This document shows, piece by piece, positions 20,574 to 30,638 of a stretch of DNA of 64,000 bases (position 1 is the first letter of the stretch; each line of letters starts with the position of its first letter). A program made the position numbers and the translations under genes. The notes under the pieces are model-generated. The model did no database searches, was not told where the DNA came from, and saw only the letters and a program-made list of their open reading frames with translations. The stretch covers positions 24,306,693-24,370,692 of the forward strand of contig CM055112.1 in the NCBI GenBank assembly GCA_029204225.1. The letters are read 5' to 3'. The DNA comes from Diphasiastrum complanatum (lineage: Eukaryota > Streptophyta > Lycopodiopsida > Lycopodiales > Lycopodiaceae).

Positions 20574-22609
20574 ATGACTTCAATGAGTTCATACTTGTTG
20601 CAACCAAGTGAGAGATTGTCTACTTCCAATTATTCAATATGGAAGTTGAGGATGGAGTCCATCTTGATACTCCAAGATGTGACGGACATTGTATTTGGGA
20701 TTGAGGAGGAGCCTCAAGTCCTTCAAGAAGTACAAAAATACAAGAAGAGAGCTAGGATGGCTCTCCACTACATTAAGATGAATGTCTCTAATGAGATATT
20801 GAGGGAAATTGGTGATTGTTCTACATCCAAGGAAGCTTGGGATTGTCTCAAGTCCATCTATGGCTAAGAACACCTCTAGGCTCCTCACTCTTAGAAATAA
20901 AATCTTCCAAAGTAGTCAAAAGAGTGATGAGAGTGCATCTAATTATGTTTTGAGAGTCAAGGATATTCATAGGGAGCTTGCATGTATTGGTGACTAAATC
21001 AATCAAAGTGAGCTAGTCCAAGTCATTCTCAATGGCTTGAGAGATGAATATGACAACCTTGTCCAATCCTATGCCATTAAGGAGGAGCTACCAAGTTTGG
21101 AGGCCCTTCAAAGTGTGCTTATTTCTGAAGAATCAAGACAAACTCTTGATGATGGACAAGCTATCACTCAATCATGATGATGGCAAAGTTCTGTTTGCCA
21201 AGCACAAAGATAGGAGTAAGAAGCAACACGATCACTTCTCTAATGACAAAGCTAAAGACCAAGATGGAGAGGAGGAGGAGGAGGATACCTCTCATGCTTC
21301 TACTTCAAATCTCAAGAAGAAGAAGATCGAGTGCTTTTATTGTGGCAAGAAAGGCCATTATGCCATCAATTGCTTCAAGAAGAAGAATCAACTCAATCAA
21401 GCCAACATCACCAATGAGAAAGAAGACTATATTGCAAGTGATGGAGAAGGCTCTCTTATGGCATCAAGCTTCTCCTCTTCCACCTTCAACAAGGATGACT
21501 CATGGTATATTGATAGTGGAGCATCTTCACATATGTGTGGCTCCAAGCACTTTATTTCATCTATTATGCCTTATGATGGAGTCAAGAAGACCATATACAT
21601 TGCAAGTAAGCATGAGTGCAATATTGAAGGAGTAGGGATTATTCCCTTGAAGCTTGCATCTTCTAAAGATCTCTTTCTCAACAATGTTCTTTTTGTCCCA
21701 AAGCTTACAAAGAACATCTTAAGTGTTAGACAACTTCTTGATAGTGGCTTTGATGTCAATTTTAATATTGACAATTGTGTGATCAAGAAGGATGGTGAGA
21801 TCCTTGCATATGGATCAAGATCTGAAGGCATCTACAAATTGGATCCAAGTGAGAGTGAAAACTCTCTTGATGTTTCTTATATGTCCAATATTTCAAAGGA
21901 GGATGATCACACAAGATGCACATATCTTCTCTCTTCAAGTATTATGGTGTATGATTATTCCTTATTATTCAAAGCATATGTTGAGAAAAAATTCTCATTG
22001 AAGATCAAAGCTTTGAGGAGTATTGGAGCTCTTGAAGGAATAGCACCATATGAAGTTCTATTCAAGATGAAGCCTAAGGTTGATCACCTTAGTGAACTTG
22101 GTAGTGCTTGCTTTGCAAATATTCCCTTGGAAACAAGGAGGAAGGATGATCCAAGCTCATGGATCATGATTGGATACTCATCCATCAAGGAGGCCTTTAG
22201 TGTCTTTACACTCTCTATTTCAAAAGTGATTGTGAATAGAGATGCCATGTTGCATGAAGATTAAATCTTGGAAGTGGCCGAGATCAAGGCTTCTCAAGAA
22301 GCATCACAAGTTATCTTTTTTGAAGGTATTCAAGTTATGATGGGGCCAAGGTGTGAGGAGGAGTTTCTTCTTCATATGATTTCAAGAAGGTCTTCAAGAT
22401 GCATGGCCGAGTCTTTATGGCTCACCTTACATGGCAAAGAGGTGCATCTTTCATGTTGTATCTACTACAACACATTCATATATGCTTCTCTTCCTTTGCT
22501 TGAAATGCTATCTTGCTTCATTGAATTTTTTGGATCTCAAAGTTCAAGAAAAGCTATACTATTTTGTATTATGCTTATAGTATGGACATGTTTGTCATTA
22601 TTGACTTAG
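20574..22609 (+). pseudogene. Copia element 3 Gag-protease-short integrase
   Basis: The Gag start MTSMSSYLLQPSERL is followed by the UBN2-type capsid region. A 2-base loss near 20865, a TAA near 20995 and a further deletion near 21143 break the gag frame. From about 21150 to 22609 the protein is in one frame with a single TAA (22262-22264): CCHC knuckle CFYCGKKGHYAINC, protease WYIDSGASSHMC, ILSVRQLL. The integrase is then shortened by two deletions. One removes the zinc finger and first Asp, and the other removes the second Asp and Glu (KALRS joins directly to APYEVLFKMKPKVDHL). The integrase C-terminal part remains (CFANIPLETRRKDDP, MIGYSS). No reverse transcriptase is present. Confidence 0.85.
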
Positions 22610-22871
22610 ATATGTTTCCAATACTTTTTGAAAGCAAGATATTGTATTGTCAAAAGTATGCTCTTGGTACTAGTAAGAACAAGATTGAGCTTCGTACTCA
22701 CTTTTTTGAAAATCATATTTTCACATAATAATAACATGGATATGGTGAGGGTGCTGCTATGATGGATCCCTTGGCTGATCTTCACTTCTTATGCATACCA
22801 AAGGATCCACTCAAAAATATTTACAAACTTCTCAAGTGATCTAGTACCTTTCCAAGCTATTTTTTGAGGAG

Positions 22872-23697
22872 TGTGAGAAAGTGGCAAAAATCTAGCTTGG
22901 TATTTTTTATGATAGAAGTTTGTAAGTGAATCTCACATGTGTGGAGGATGTTCCCACGTGTGGAGAATTGTAAAGTAAATAAAAAATGTTTGATATAGGG
23001 GTCTCATAGAATTTCATATTCAAGCATCTAGGTGTAGGATGTTGATAGGAACAAATTTGGCATAGATGGCAAATTATGCATTTCCACTTGTAATGCCACT
23101 ATTGAGCCAAAATAGAGTAAGAGGCTAAACTCGTGCCAATTAGAGTGTAGACAAGTGTAATGCTTTTGTTTGATGAATTCTAAGAGGTCCAATAGGATTT
23201 AGAGGTGGAACCATGTGAGGTCCAATAGGAATTTGAGGTTTGCTTGAATATAGTCCAATAGAATTAAGAGGTGCATGGATCAATGGTCCAATAGGATTAA
23301 GAGGTGACAAAGTGTGGTCCAATCATAGTTAAGCATAGTGGTAGCTCGTGGATCTACTAGTATTATTGTACTCCTCATTTTGGATCTAATTGATTTTGAG
23401 ATTGAGTGGATTTTGAGTGTAAGTGATTTTCTAGTTTTCTCTCTCTACTCGAGTGCTATTGATGATTTTCTCTCTCTACCCAAGGAGAGCAGCTTGTTTT
23501 TACTTAGATTACTTTTGGAACACTTCCCACACGTGTGAGTGAGAGTTGGAAGTGATTGAATGCATGTAGTAGTGTGTTTTTGCCATAGATTCAAAGATAG
23601 ATCTTGAATCTCAATCTAGTCTTGATCTTGGTGCATCTACACACCTTAGGAAATCACAAGTACATGTGGTGGACACCTCACACATGTGAAATCAACA
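22872..23697 (+). repeat. 3' LTR of copia element 3
   Basis: 826 bases from TGTGAGAAAGTGG to AAATCAACA, including the CT-rich part missing from the 5' LTR. CACACGTGTG at 23528-23537. The five-fold CCAAT array is intact at about 23189-23322. Confidence 0.93.
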
Positions 23698-24230
23698 TTA
23701 CCAATATGATCTAATAAGAAACGACATGCTTTTGCTCCTCCTATGCTTGGCTTAGTTGGCATGTTCCCATTCTTTCCTGAAAGCTTTTCATCTTTTTGAA
23801 TTTTGACATGTCCCTTATGGAGTCCTGCTTTTGATAAAACATCTTCTAATCGATAAACTATATGAAGATAAATGATCTTTTCTATTAATCTAAGTTCTAC
23901 ATGAAGAGTGCAAACATGCACTTTTTTCAAGGGGATAGGCATCACAGGCTTCCAGTTTGGATCTGCATATTCTCTAGTAATTCTTGTACTCCTAGTTACA
24001 TCTTTTGCCATTTTCATGCAGTACAAACAAGGGTGTTTTGATGTAGCACCGTGAGAGACATTATACATACATTTCAATGTTTTCAAATCACCTGCTAAAT
24101 GCCATTCAACATTGAAGTCTCCAACGCTTGGAACATTGAGAAGTCCTCCATCCATATGGTCCTTGATGATCCTAGGATAAGATGTCCTTGAGAATATCCA
24201 TGATAATATATCATGATCCTCCTTCAGCAC
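23698..24230 (-). pseudogene. Transposase-like minus gene, core exon
   Basis: The exon starts at 24230 after a CTTTGGACAG acceptor and reads VLKEDHDILSWIFSRTSYPR. Next comes VEWHLAGDLKTLKCMYNV with a candidate catalytic Asp, then the Cys pair HPCLYCMKMA, then HVCTLHVELRLIEK containing Cys-x2-His. An Asp followed by a Cys-x2-Cys and a Cys-x2-His motif is the arrangement known in several RNase H-fold cut-and-paste transposases (hAT, MULE, Kolobok and relatives). Assigning this gene to that group is inference, since no superfamily was recognised. The exon is cut at 23698 by element 3 within the DHIG stretch, and removing element 3 lets the frame continue into 19073-18831. An ordinary host gene of unknown function is the alternative. 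Confidence 0.6.
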
Positions 24231-24311
24231 CTGTCCAAAGAATTAATCAGACTTAGTTTACAATGAATTAATACTATTCAATGAATGTAATGTAATAATG
24301 AGGCTAGTTAC
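24231..24311 (-). other. Predicted 81-base intron of the minus gene
   Basis: Minus-strand donor TTTCAG|GTAACT at 24311 and acceptor TTTGGACAG ending at 24231. It joins WWLAAFQ to VLKEDHD in phase. Confidence 0.75.
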
Positions 24312-24777
24312 CTGAAACGCTGCCAACCACCATATATCATTTTCTAACAAGACACTGAATCTGAAATCTTCTTCGTTCTCTGTTTGTGATAGAGCACCAT
24401 TCATGAGAGTTATACTAACCCTCTCCATCTTCTACCCTTTCACAATTTCTGACTCATCTAACTTAAGTACTATGATTATTTTGCCATTCACCTTTTCATA
24501 GGTTATATCATAGAATGTGACGATGTATCTCAACAAGTAATTTAGATCAACAAATAAGTTGTTTGATGAATTATAGAATATCGATCTTCCATCAGTTTCA
24601 TAGACCTCCTCAATATGAAATGGAGTTCCAGTGATCTTATGCATACCTATGTTTAATGTATCCCTCTCTTTCTTCAAGTGATATGTCCTAGGAATTGGGA
24701 CTTTTCTAATTTGAACTTGCTTAAAAGCTTCTTTAATTAGTTTTAAATATTGTTGCATATACTTCCTTACTAATATC
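24312..24777 (-). pseudogene. Transposase-like minus gene, exon between elements 3 and 4
   Basis: The minus strand encodes VRKYMQQYLKLIKEAF, then TYHLKKERDTLNIGMHKITG, LFVDLNYLLRYIVTFYDI and VNGKIIIVLKLDESEIVKG. A TAG follows, then the frame continues as MERVSITLMNGALSQ and NDIWWLAAFQ up to the splice donor. No membrane segment or known domain is visible. The exon is cut at 24777 by element 4 (TSD ATATC). Joining to 30639 leaves the coding frames out of step by one base, so either a splice site or a decay indel lies near the junction. Confidence 0.55.
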
Positions 24778-25430
24778 TGTGAAAAACTCAGATCCAAAAG
24801 ATGCTAAAGTTTCATAAAGATCTTGGCCATGGAAGTTATGCACATCTAGATTGAAAAAATGATAGAAATTGTGATGTTAAGCATACTAAACATCAACTAA
24901 ACATCAAAATCTGATCATAAGCTTCCACAAACAGAAACTTGCTGTCCCTGTCCGTACTTCAGAGCCTACAACCTGCATTTCACACGTGTGAAGCCATAGC
25001 AACAAAGAAATCACAATTCTAGTGGCTAGAATGCAAGATATGAACAAAAAAGTGAGAGAGAAGAAGATGGACCTTCAAAGAGCATAACATTCATTCAATA
25101 GAATGAAAATGAGATGTGTACATACTCGTGGAGATGGCTATTTATAGCAGCCATAGTGCCTCTTGGCCACTTGTCTTATGATAGGCTAAAATTGGGGTCC
25201 AATAGGATTCACCCATATACCTAGAAATTTGGTCAAATAGGAATGCACCAAATTATGAGCCAATAGAAGAGCTCCACACTCGACCTCCTCTAATTAATGT
25301 GACCTCAAAAGTAGTGTACACATACTTTGGGCCTCTACATACATGTATGAACCTATCTCTAACTTTTATTTGGCCATAGGCCTACAAAATCTCAAGTTAG
25401 GAAAATACTACTAGTTGACAATTTTTCACA
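24778..25430 (-). repeat. 3' LTR of copia element 4
   Basis: Plus-strand ends TGTGAAAAACTC and ATTTTTCACA. CACACGTGTG at 24981-24990. The TATA box CTATAAATAG (minus) is at 25138-25147. A purine-rich tract (minus GAAGAGGGAG) adjoins at 25431. Confidence 0.96.
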
Positions 25431-28400
25431 CTCCCTCTTCAACTAGTTTTAGCATAGATTTAGAAAGTACACCAAGACTTGTTCTATGCTTGAAAAATAA
25501 GTCCTTTCCCAATGCTTTGGTAAAGATATCAGCCACACATTCCTTTGATGGGACATGTTCAAGCTTGATCTCTTTTGCCAACACTTGTTCTCTCACAAAA
25601 TGGTAAGCCACCTCGATATGTTTGCTCCTTGCATGGAAAACCGGATTGCTTGCTAGACTTTGGGCTGAAAGGTTGTCACAAAAGATGATTGGACTCTCTG
25701 AAAAATCCAGCAAATGAAGCTCCATAATCATCCTCTTGATCCACACCATCTCCTTTGTGCATGATGTCAAAGCTTTGTACTCGGCCTCACTAGAAGAAAG
25801 TGATATAGTTGCTTGTTTCTTCGACATCCATGAGATAGCTCCATCACCTATGAAAATAGCATGTGCATTTATGGATTTTCTATCCATAAGGTCTCCTGCA
25901 AAATCTGAATCTGAAAAACCAAATAAGTTAGGTGATGAGCCTCTATAAACAATGCCAAAATCTTTTGTTCCCGAGATGTATCTCAAGATCCTCTTTCCTA
26001 GTTTCCAATGTTCTATGCTAGGATCTTGCATGAATTGGCTTAATCTACCAACACAATAAGATAAATCAGGTCTTGTGATGGTTAGATATATAAGAGAACC
26101 TATTAGCTTCCTATAGAGAGTAATGTCCTCGAAGGATCTTTCATTACCTCTTATAGTTAGCTTTACATGTGATTCCATAGGTGTATCAATAGGATTTGCA
26201 TCTACCATATGAAATCTATTGAGAATAGAAATAGCATACTTCTCTTGTGAAATAAAAGTGATTTGAGAAGTTCTAATTACTTCTATTCCTAAGATATAGC
26301 TCAAAAGACCAAGATCATGCACTTCAAATTCCTTTTTTAGTGCTTTCTTGATATCTTCTATATCTTCCTTGTTCCCTCCACTTAAAATAATGTCATCCAC
26401 ATAAATTAGAAGGATTGTAACATCATTAGCACTAATTCTAAAGTAAAGTGAATGATCATACTCACTCATAGTGAAGTTTTGAGAAAGTAGAAAAGAGTTA
26501 AGCCTAGCATACCAACTCCTTGGTGCTTGCTTAAGACCATACAAACTTTTTTGTAGAAAACACACATGATTAGGCTTGCTATGAGAAACATAGCTCTCGG
26601 GTTGCTCCATGTAGACTTCCTCTTCAAGATCACCATTCAAGAAAGCATTAGAAATGTCTAATTGCCAAAGATCCCATCCATAAAGAGTTGCAAGGGAAAT
26701 GATTACTCTTATGCTCACCATCTTTGCCACGGGTGCAAAGGTTTCCTCATAGTCAATGCCATGCTCTTGAGCATAACCTTTAGCCACCAACCTTGCCTTC
26801 AACTTGTTGATAGATCCATCTTGATTTGTCTTTACCTTGAAGATCCATTTGCATCCAATTGCACTTTTGCCCTTTGGAAGCTCCACCAATCTCCATGTGT
26901 TGTTCTTCATAAGTGCTTCAAACTCAAGATCCATTGCTTGGATCCATTCCTCTTCTTGCCTTGCTTCATCTACACATGAAGGTACATCAAAAGAAGTTAG
27001 GAAAGCATAGTTGGATCCATCCACCACTTGCTTACCTTTGCCATCATAAGTGAGCCTTGAGGGTTTCACTTTATGCCTTGGAGTTCTCCTTGGAATTTGA
27101 CTTGAAGAGGCTTCTTCAACATCCACATCCAATGTGTCATCAACTCCATTGTCATCAAGCACATTAGTTGCAACAACACCATCATCACTTGAAACAACTT
27201 TTGGAATGTTACTTTCATCAAAAATGACATCCCTACTTGTGAACACTTTCTTGATTGAAGGAACATAAATCCTATATGCTTTGCTTACTTCACTATAACC
27301 AACAAAAATGCCCTTTCTTGAAGATGGATCCTCCTTAGTTCTATCATCAAGAGTAATGTTGAAGTAGCAAATGCATCCAAAAGTTCTTAGAAACTTGACA
27401 TTAGGCTTCGTACCAAACAAAGCTTCAAAAGGGGTTTTTCCTTCCAATACAACACTTGGCCATCTATTGCATAGGAAATTTGCACACAACAAAGCATCAC
27501 TCCAAAAAGGTTTAGGAAGATTAGCATTCAATCTCATTGCCTTTGCACTCTCACACAAGGTTCTATTCTTCCTCTCGGCCACTCCATTTTGTTGTGGTGT
27601 TCTTGGACATGTGTACTCCCTCTTGATCCCATGCTCATCGCAAAAGGCTTTGAATTTGTTAGAAATGTATTCACCACCATTGTCGCTCCTCAAGCATTTG
27701 ATTTTGGTTGTAAATTGAGTCTCAATAGCAACTTTGAACTTGACAAACACATCAAACACCTCATCCTTGCTCTTTAGTAGATAAACCCAACAAAATCTAC
27801 TAAAATCATCAATGAAAGTTACATACATCTTAGCACCTCCATTGCTAATTGTAGTAACACCATGAATATCCGAATGCAAGAGAGAAAAAGGCATCTTAGA
27901 TCTAGATATAGATCTAGTATATGGCAATCTATGTGATTTAGACAAAGCACATTCTTCACAAACATGATTCAAGCAAGTAAGAGACTTGGGAAGTCCCCTT
28001 ACTACCTCCTTTTTGGCTATTACCTCCAAGGCCTTGTAGTTGAGATGTCCCATCCTTTTATGCCATACCTCTTGAATTGACATTTGTTCATTTGCCATGC
28101 ATCCAACTTGGTTAGCAACAACACATGCATCAAGCTTGAACAATTTCCCTTGCCTTTTCCCTTTTGCAATGATACTACACCCCTTTTTGATCAAGCAAGC
28201 ATCACCATCAAACTCAACTTTGAATCCTTTGTCAAGCATTTGGCTTACACTAAGTAAGTTCTTGGTAATGGATGGAATGAGCAAAACATCTTTCAATTCT
28301 ATATTCCTATTTGTAGAAAGTGAAATAGGAATTGTGCCAATCCCCTTGATTGCACACTCACCATCATTTGCGGTATAGATTACCTTCCTATCACCATCAA

Positions 28401-29376
28401 ATGCCATTAAAGATGAAAAATACTCTTTATGATATGTCATATGAGAAGTGGCTCCACTATCAATCCACCAAGGATCAATGTCTCCATGATTAGCCAACAA
28501 GCAAGATGACATAACAAAAGCATCATTTGAAAGAAGCTCATCCCCACCCTCATCAATAGTTAGATTGGTTTGCTTTTCCCCTTGATCCCTCTTTTTCTTA
28601 AAACAATCACTAGCAAAATGCCCTTTGACTCCACAATAGAAACATTTTAGCTTAGATCTATCCTTCTTTTTGCCAAAAGTAGAGTGCTCACCTTGGTCTT
28701 GCCCTTTAGACCAATTGCTTTTACCTTTGCCCTTGAACTTGCCTTTAGAGAACATTGCCTCCTCTTCTCCTCCTTGAGATGTAGAAGATGCTCCCACTCT
28801 TGCTTGCAACCTGAATTCTTCAGCCAACAAGACCTCTTGCAAGTCTCCAACACTTGGTAAACATTTTTGGATAGCATAACTTTGAACAAGATTAGCATGA
28901 TCATCCAACAAGCCATTGAGAATCACTTGAACAAGCTCCTCATTATTTATGCCATCATTAATGCATGCTAACTCATCATTCAATGCTTTAACTCTCAAAA
29001 CAAAAGCATGTCCATTCTCACTCTTCTTTTGCATACAAGAAAAGATTTGCCTTCTTAAAGTCAACACTCTAGAAGTAGACTTGGATTCATAAACCTTCTT
29101 CAAGGCTTCCCAAGCTTCACTAGATGATGTGCACTTACCAACCTCTTTGATAAGCTCATTTGTCACATTCATCTTGATCATGTGAAGGGCTTTCTTTGCC
29201 CTCTTGTCATACCTCAATTGTTCTTGAGGTGCCAAAGGTCTCTCCTCCACACCTACAACAATATCCATCAACTCATTCATCTCAAGCAAAGACTCCATCC
29301 TTACTTTCCAAGTAGAATAGTTGAGGGAGGTAAGCCTATCATTGCTTTCCAACATGTAGCCTCCATTTGTAGCCAT
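25426..29376 (-). CDS. Copia element 4 Gag-Pol polyprotein, 1316 residues, intact
   Basis: A single frame that supplies all proteins for retrotransposition. Domain order with approximate residues: UBN2-type Gag 10-200; CCHC knuckle from C245 (CFYCGVKGHFASDC); protease with D306 in WWIDSGATSHM; integrase zinc finger around H439 (WHKRMGH...CEEC); integrase core with D503 (HSDIH), D565 (RSDNGGEY) and E601 (GVAERKNR), spacing D-61-D-35-E; GYSEVSKAYR C-terminal part; reverse transcriptase from about 870 (YEETFAPVAKM) with YVDD at 992-995; RNase H from about 1150 (FSDSDFAGD, SSSEAEYKAL, VADIFTKALG). All catalytic residues are present and no stop or shift is seen. The start MATNGGYMLESNDRL aligns with the other Gag starts here. 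Copia elements commonly encode one such polyprotein. Confidence 0.97.
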   Translation of the reverse strand: MATNGGYMLESNDRLTSLNYSTWKVRMESLLEMNELMDIVVGVEERPLAPQEQLRYDKRAKKALHMIKMNVTNELIKEVGKCTSSSEAWEALKKVYESKSTSRVLTLRRQIFSCMQKKSENGHAFVLRVKALNDELACINDGINNEELVQVILNGLLDDHANLVQSYAIQKCLPSVGDLQEVLLAEEFRLQARVGASSTSQGGEEEAMFSKGKFKGKGKSNWSKGQDQGEHSTFGKKKDRSKLKCFYCGVKGHFASDCFKKKRDQGEKQTNLTIDEGGDELLSNDAFVMSSCLLANHGDIDPWWIDSGATSHMTYHKEYFSSLMAFDGDRKVIYTANDGECAIKGIGTIPISLSTNRNIELKDVLLIPSITKNLLSVSQMLDKGFKVEFDGDACLIKKGCSIIAKGKRQGKLFKLDACVVANQVGCMANEQMSIQEVWHKRMGHLNYKALEVIAKKEVVRGLPKSLTCLNHVCEECALSKSHRLPYTRSISRSKMPFSLLHSDIHGVTTISNGGAKMYVTFIDDFSRFCWVYLLKSKDEVFDVFVKFKVAIETQFTTKIKCLRSDNGGEYISNKFKAFCDEHGIKREYTCPRTPQQNGVAERKNRTLCESAKAMRLNANLPKPFWSDALLCANFLCNRWPSVVLEGKTPFEALFGTKPNVKFLRTFGCICYFNITLDDRTKEDPSSRKGIFVGYSEVSKAYRIYVPSIKKVFTSRDVIFDESNIPKVVSSDDGVVATNVLDDNGVDDTLDVDVEEASSSQIPRRTPRHKVKPSRLTYDGKGKQVVDGSNYAFLTSFDVPSCVDEARQEEEWIQAMDLEFEALMKNNTWRLVELPKGKSAIGCKWIFKVKTNQDGSINKLKARLVAKGYAQEHGIDYEETFAPVAKMVSIRVIISLATLYGWDLWQLDISNAFLNGDLEEEVYMEQPESYVSHSKPNHVCFLQKSLYGLKQAPRSWYARLNSFLLSQNFTMSEYDHSLYFRISANDVTILLIYVDDIILSGGNKEDIEDIKKALKKEFEVHDLGLLSYILGIEVIRTSQITFISQEKYAISILNRFHMVDANPIDTPMESHVKLTIRGNERSFEDITLYRKLIGSLIYLTITRPDLSYCVGRLSQFMQDPSIEHWKLGKRILRYISGTKDFGIVYRGSSPNLFGFSDSDFAGDLMDRKSINAHAIFIGDGAISWMSKKQATISLSSSEAEYKALTSCTKEMVWIKRMIMELHLLDFSESPIIFCDNLSAQSLASNPVFHARSKHIEVAYHFVREQVLAKEIKLEHVPSKECVADIFTKALGKDLFFKHRTSLGVLSKSMLKLVEEGV

Positions 29377-29972
29377 GTTGCAATGATTGATCTCTGATCT
29401 TTGACCTGTTCCAATGCACTAAGCACTCTCTTGAATCAACAAATGAAACACAAGAAGAAATCACAAAGATTTGGAACCTAAAACCTTACTTTTTCTCTCT
29501 TTTCCTCACTTTTTCCTTAATTTTAGCCACTAGTTTTATGATTTCTTGATCAAACCAAGACCAAACCTCAATATACTTGCTTTTCCCTCACTCCTAAGAT
29601 TGAAATACACTCTTGAATCATTCAGCAAACTGAAAATCAGAGGGTTACATCAATTTTGAAGTTTTTGACATGAAGAAGCAAGAAATTGAATCAAAAAACT
29701 ATATGCTAGAATGGAAAACTAATAGGATCTTGTTGGATCTTGCATCTCCCTCTTTCCAAAACAATTTTTGTCTCCTTATTCTGATAAGTACAGAGGGAAT
29801 TCGCCCTACTTCAATTGAAATGCATACAAATGATGTTTTGATCACAAAGATCCAATTTCTACACATAAATCAACAAGATTTTTAGCTAGAAACTTGATTG
29901 GAATGCTACAAAAGCAAACTCGCCCACAAATCTCTTCTAAATCTGGCAAAACCTGCACATTTGGCCGCCTAA

Positions 29973-29985
29973 TGCTCTGATACCA
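29973..29985 (-). other. Primer-binding site, element 4
   Basis: Minus strand TGGTATCAGAGCA directly after the LTR. The last base differs from the TGGTATCAGAGCC of elements 1, 2 and 5. Confidence 0.9.
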
Positions 29986-30638
29986 TGTGAAAAACTCAGA
30001 TCCAAAAGATGCTAAAGTTTCATAAAGATCTTGGCCATGGAAGTTATGCACATCTAGATTGAAAAAATGATAGAAATTGTGATGTTAAGCATACTAAACA
30101 TCAACTAAACATCAAAATCTGATCATAAGCTTCCACAAACAGAAACTTGCTGTCCCTGTCCGTACTTCAGAGCCTACAACCTGCATTTCACACGTGTGAA
30201 GCCATAGCAACAAAGAAATCACAATTCTAGTGGCTAGAATGCAAGATATGAACAAAAAAGTGAGAGAGAAGAAGATGGACCTTCAAAGAGCATAACATTC
30301 ATTCAATAGAATGAAAATGAGATGTGTACATACTCGTGGAGATGGCTATTTATAGCAGCCATAGTGCCTCTTGGCCACTTGTCTTATGATAGGCTAAAAT
30401 TGGGGTCCAATAGGATTCACCCATATACCTAGAAATTTGGTCAAATAGGAATGCACCAAATTATGAGCCAATAGAAGAGCTCCACACTCGACCTCCTCTA
30501 ATTAATGTGACCTCAAAAGTAGTGTACACATACTTTGGGCCTCTACATACATGTATGAACCTATCTCTAACTTTTATTTGGCCATAGGCCTACAAAATCT
30601 CAAGTTAGGAAAATACTACTAGTTGACAATTTTTCACA
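29986..30638 (-). repeat. 5' LTR of copia element 4 with TATA box
   Basis: Identical by eye to 24778-25430. On the minus strand CTATAAATAG (30346-30355) is a good TATA box. GTCCAATAGG and GCCAATAG motifs lie upstream, and CACACGTGTG (30189-30198) lies downstream in the likely R/U5 region. Confidence 0.96.

Larger units (their letters stand above)
19079..23697 (+). mobile_element. Copia element 3 (family A), internally deleted
   Basis: A 4.6-kb element with TTACC duplications at 19074-19078 and 23698-23702. 5' LTR 19079-19798, primer-binding site from 19799 (TGGTATCAGAACC), gag, protease, shortened integrase, 3' LTR 22872-23697. It is closely related to element 1 but lacks the integrase catalytic core, reverse transcriptase and RNase H. 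It is inserted in the transposase-like minus gene. The 5' LTR lacks about 106 bases present in the 3' LTR (roughly 23407-23515), including the CT-rich region. Confidence 0.93.
24778..30638 (-). mobile_element. Copia element 4, intact and probably recent
   Basis: A 5861-base element with ATATC duplications at 24773-24777 and 30639-30643. Both LTRs are 653 bases (24778-25430 and 29986-30638) and look identical base for base. The primer-binding site (reverse complement TGCTCTGATACCA) is at 29973-29985. One uninterrupted 1316-codon gag-pol frame fills the interior. It sits on the minus strand inside the transposase-like gene. Nothing in the sequence suggests it could not be autonomous. Confidence 0.97.
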
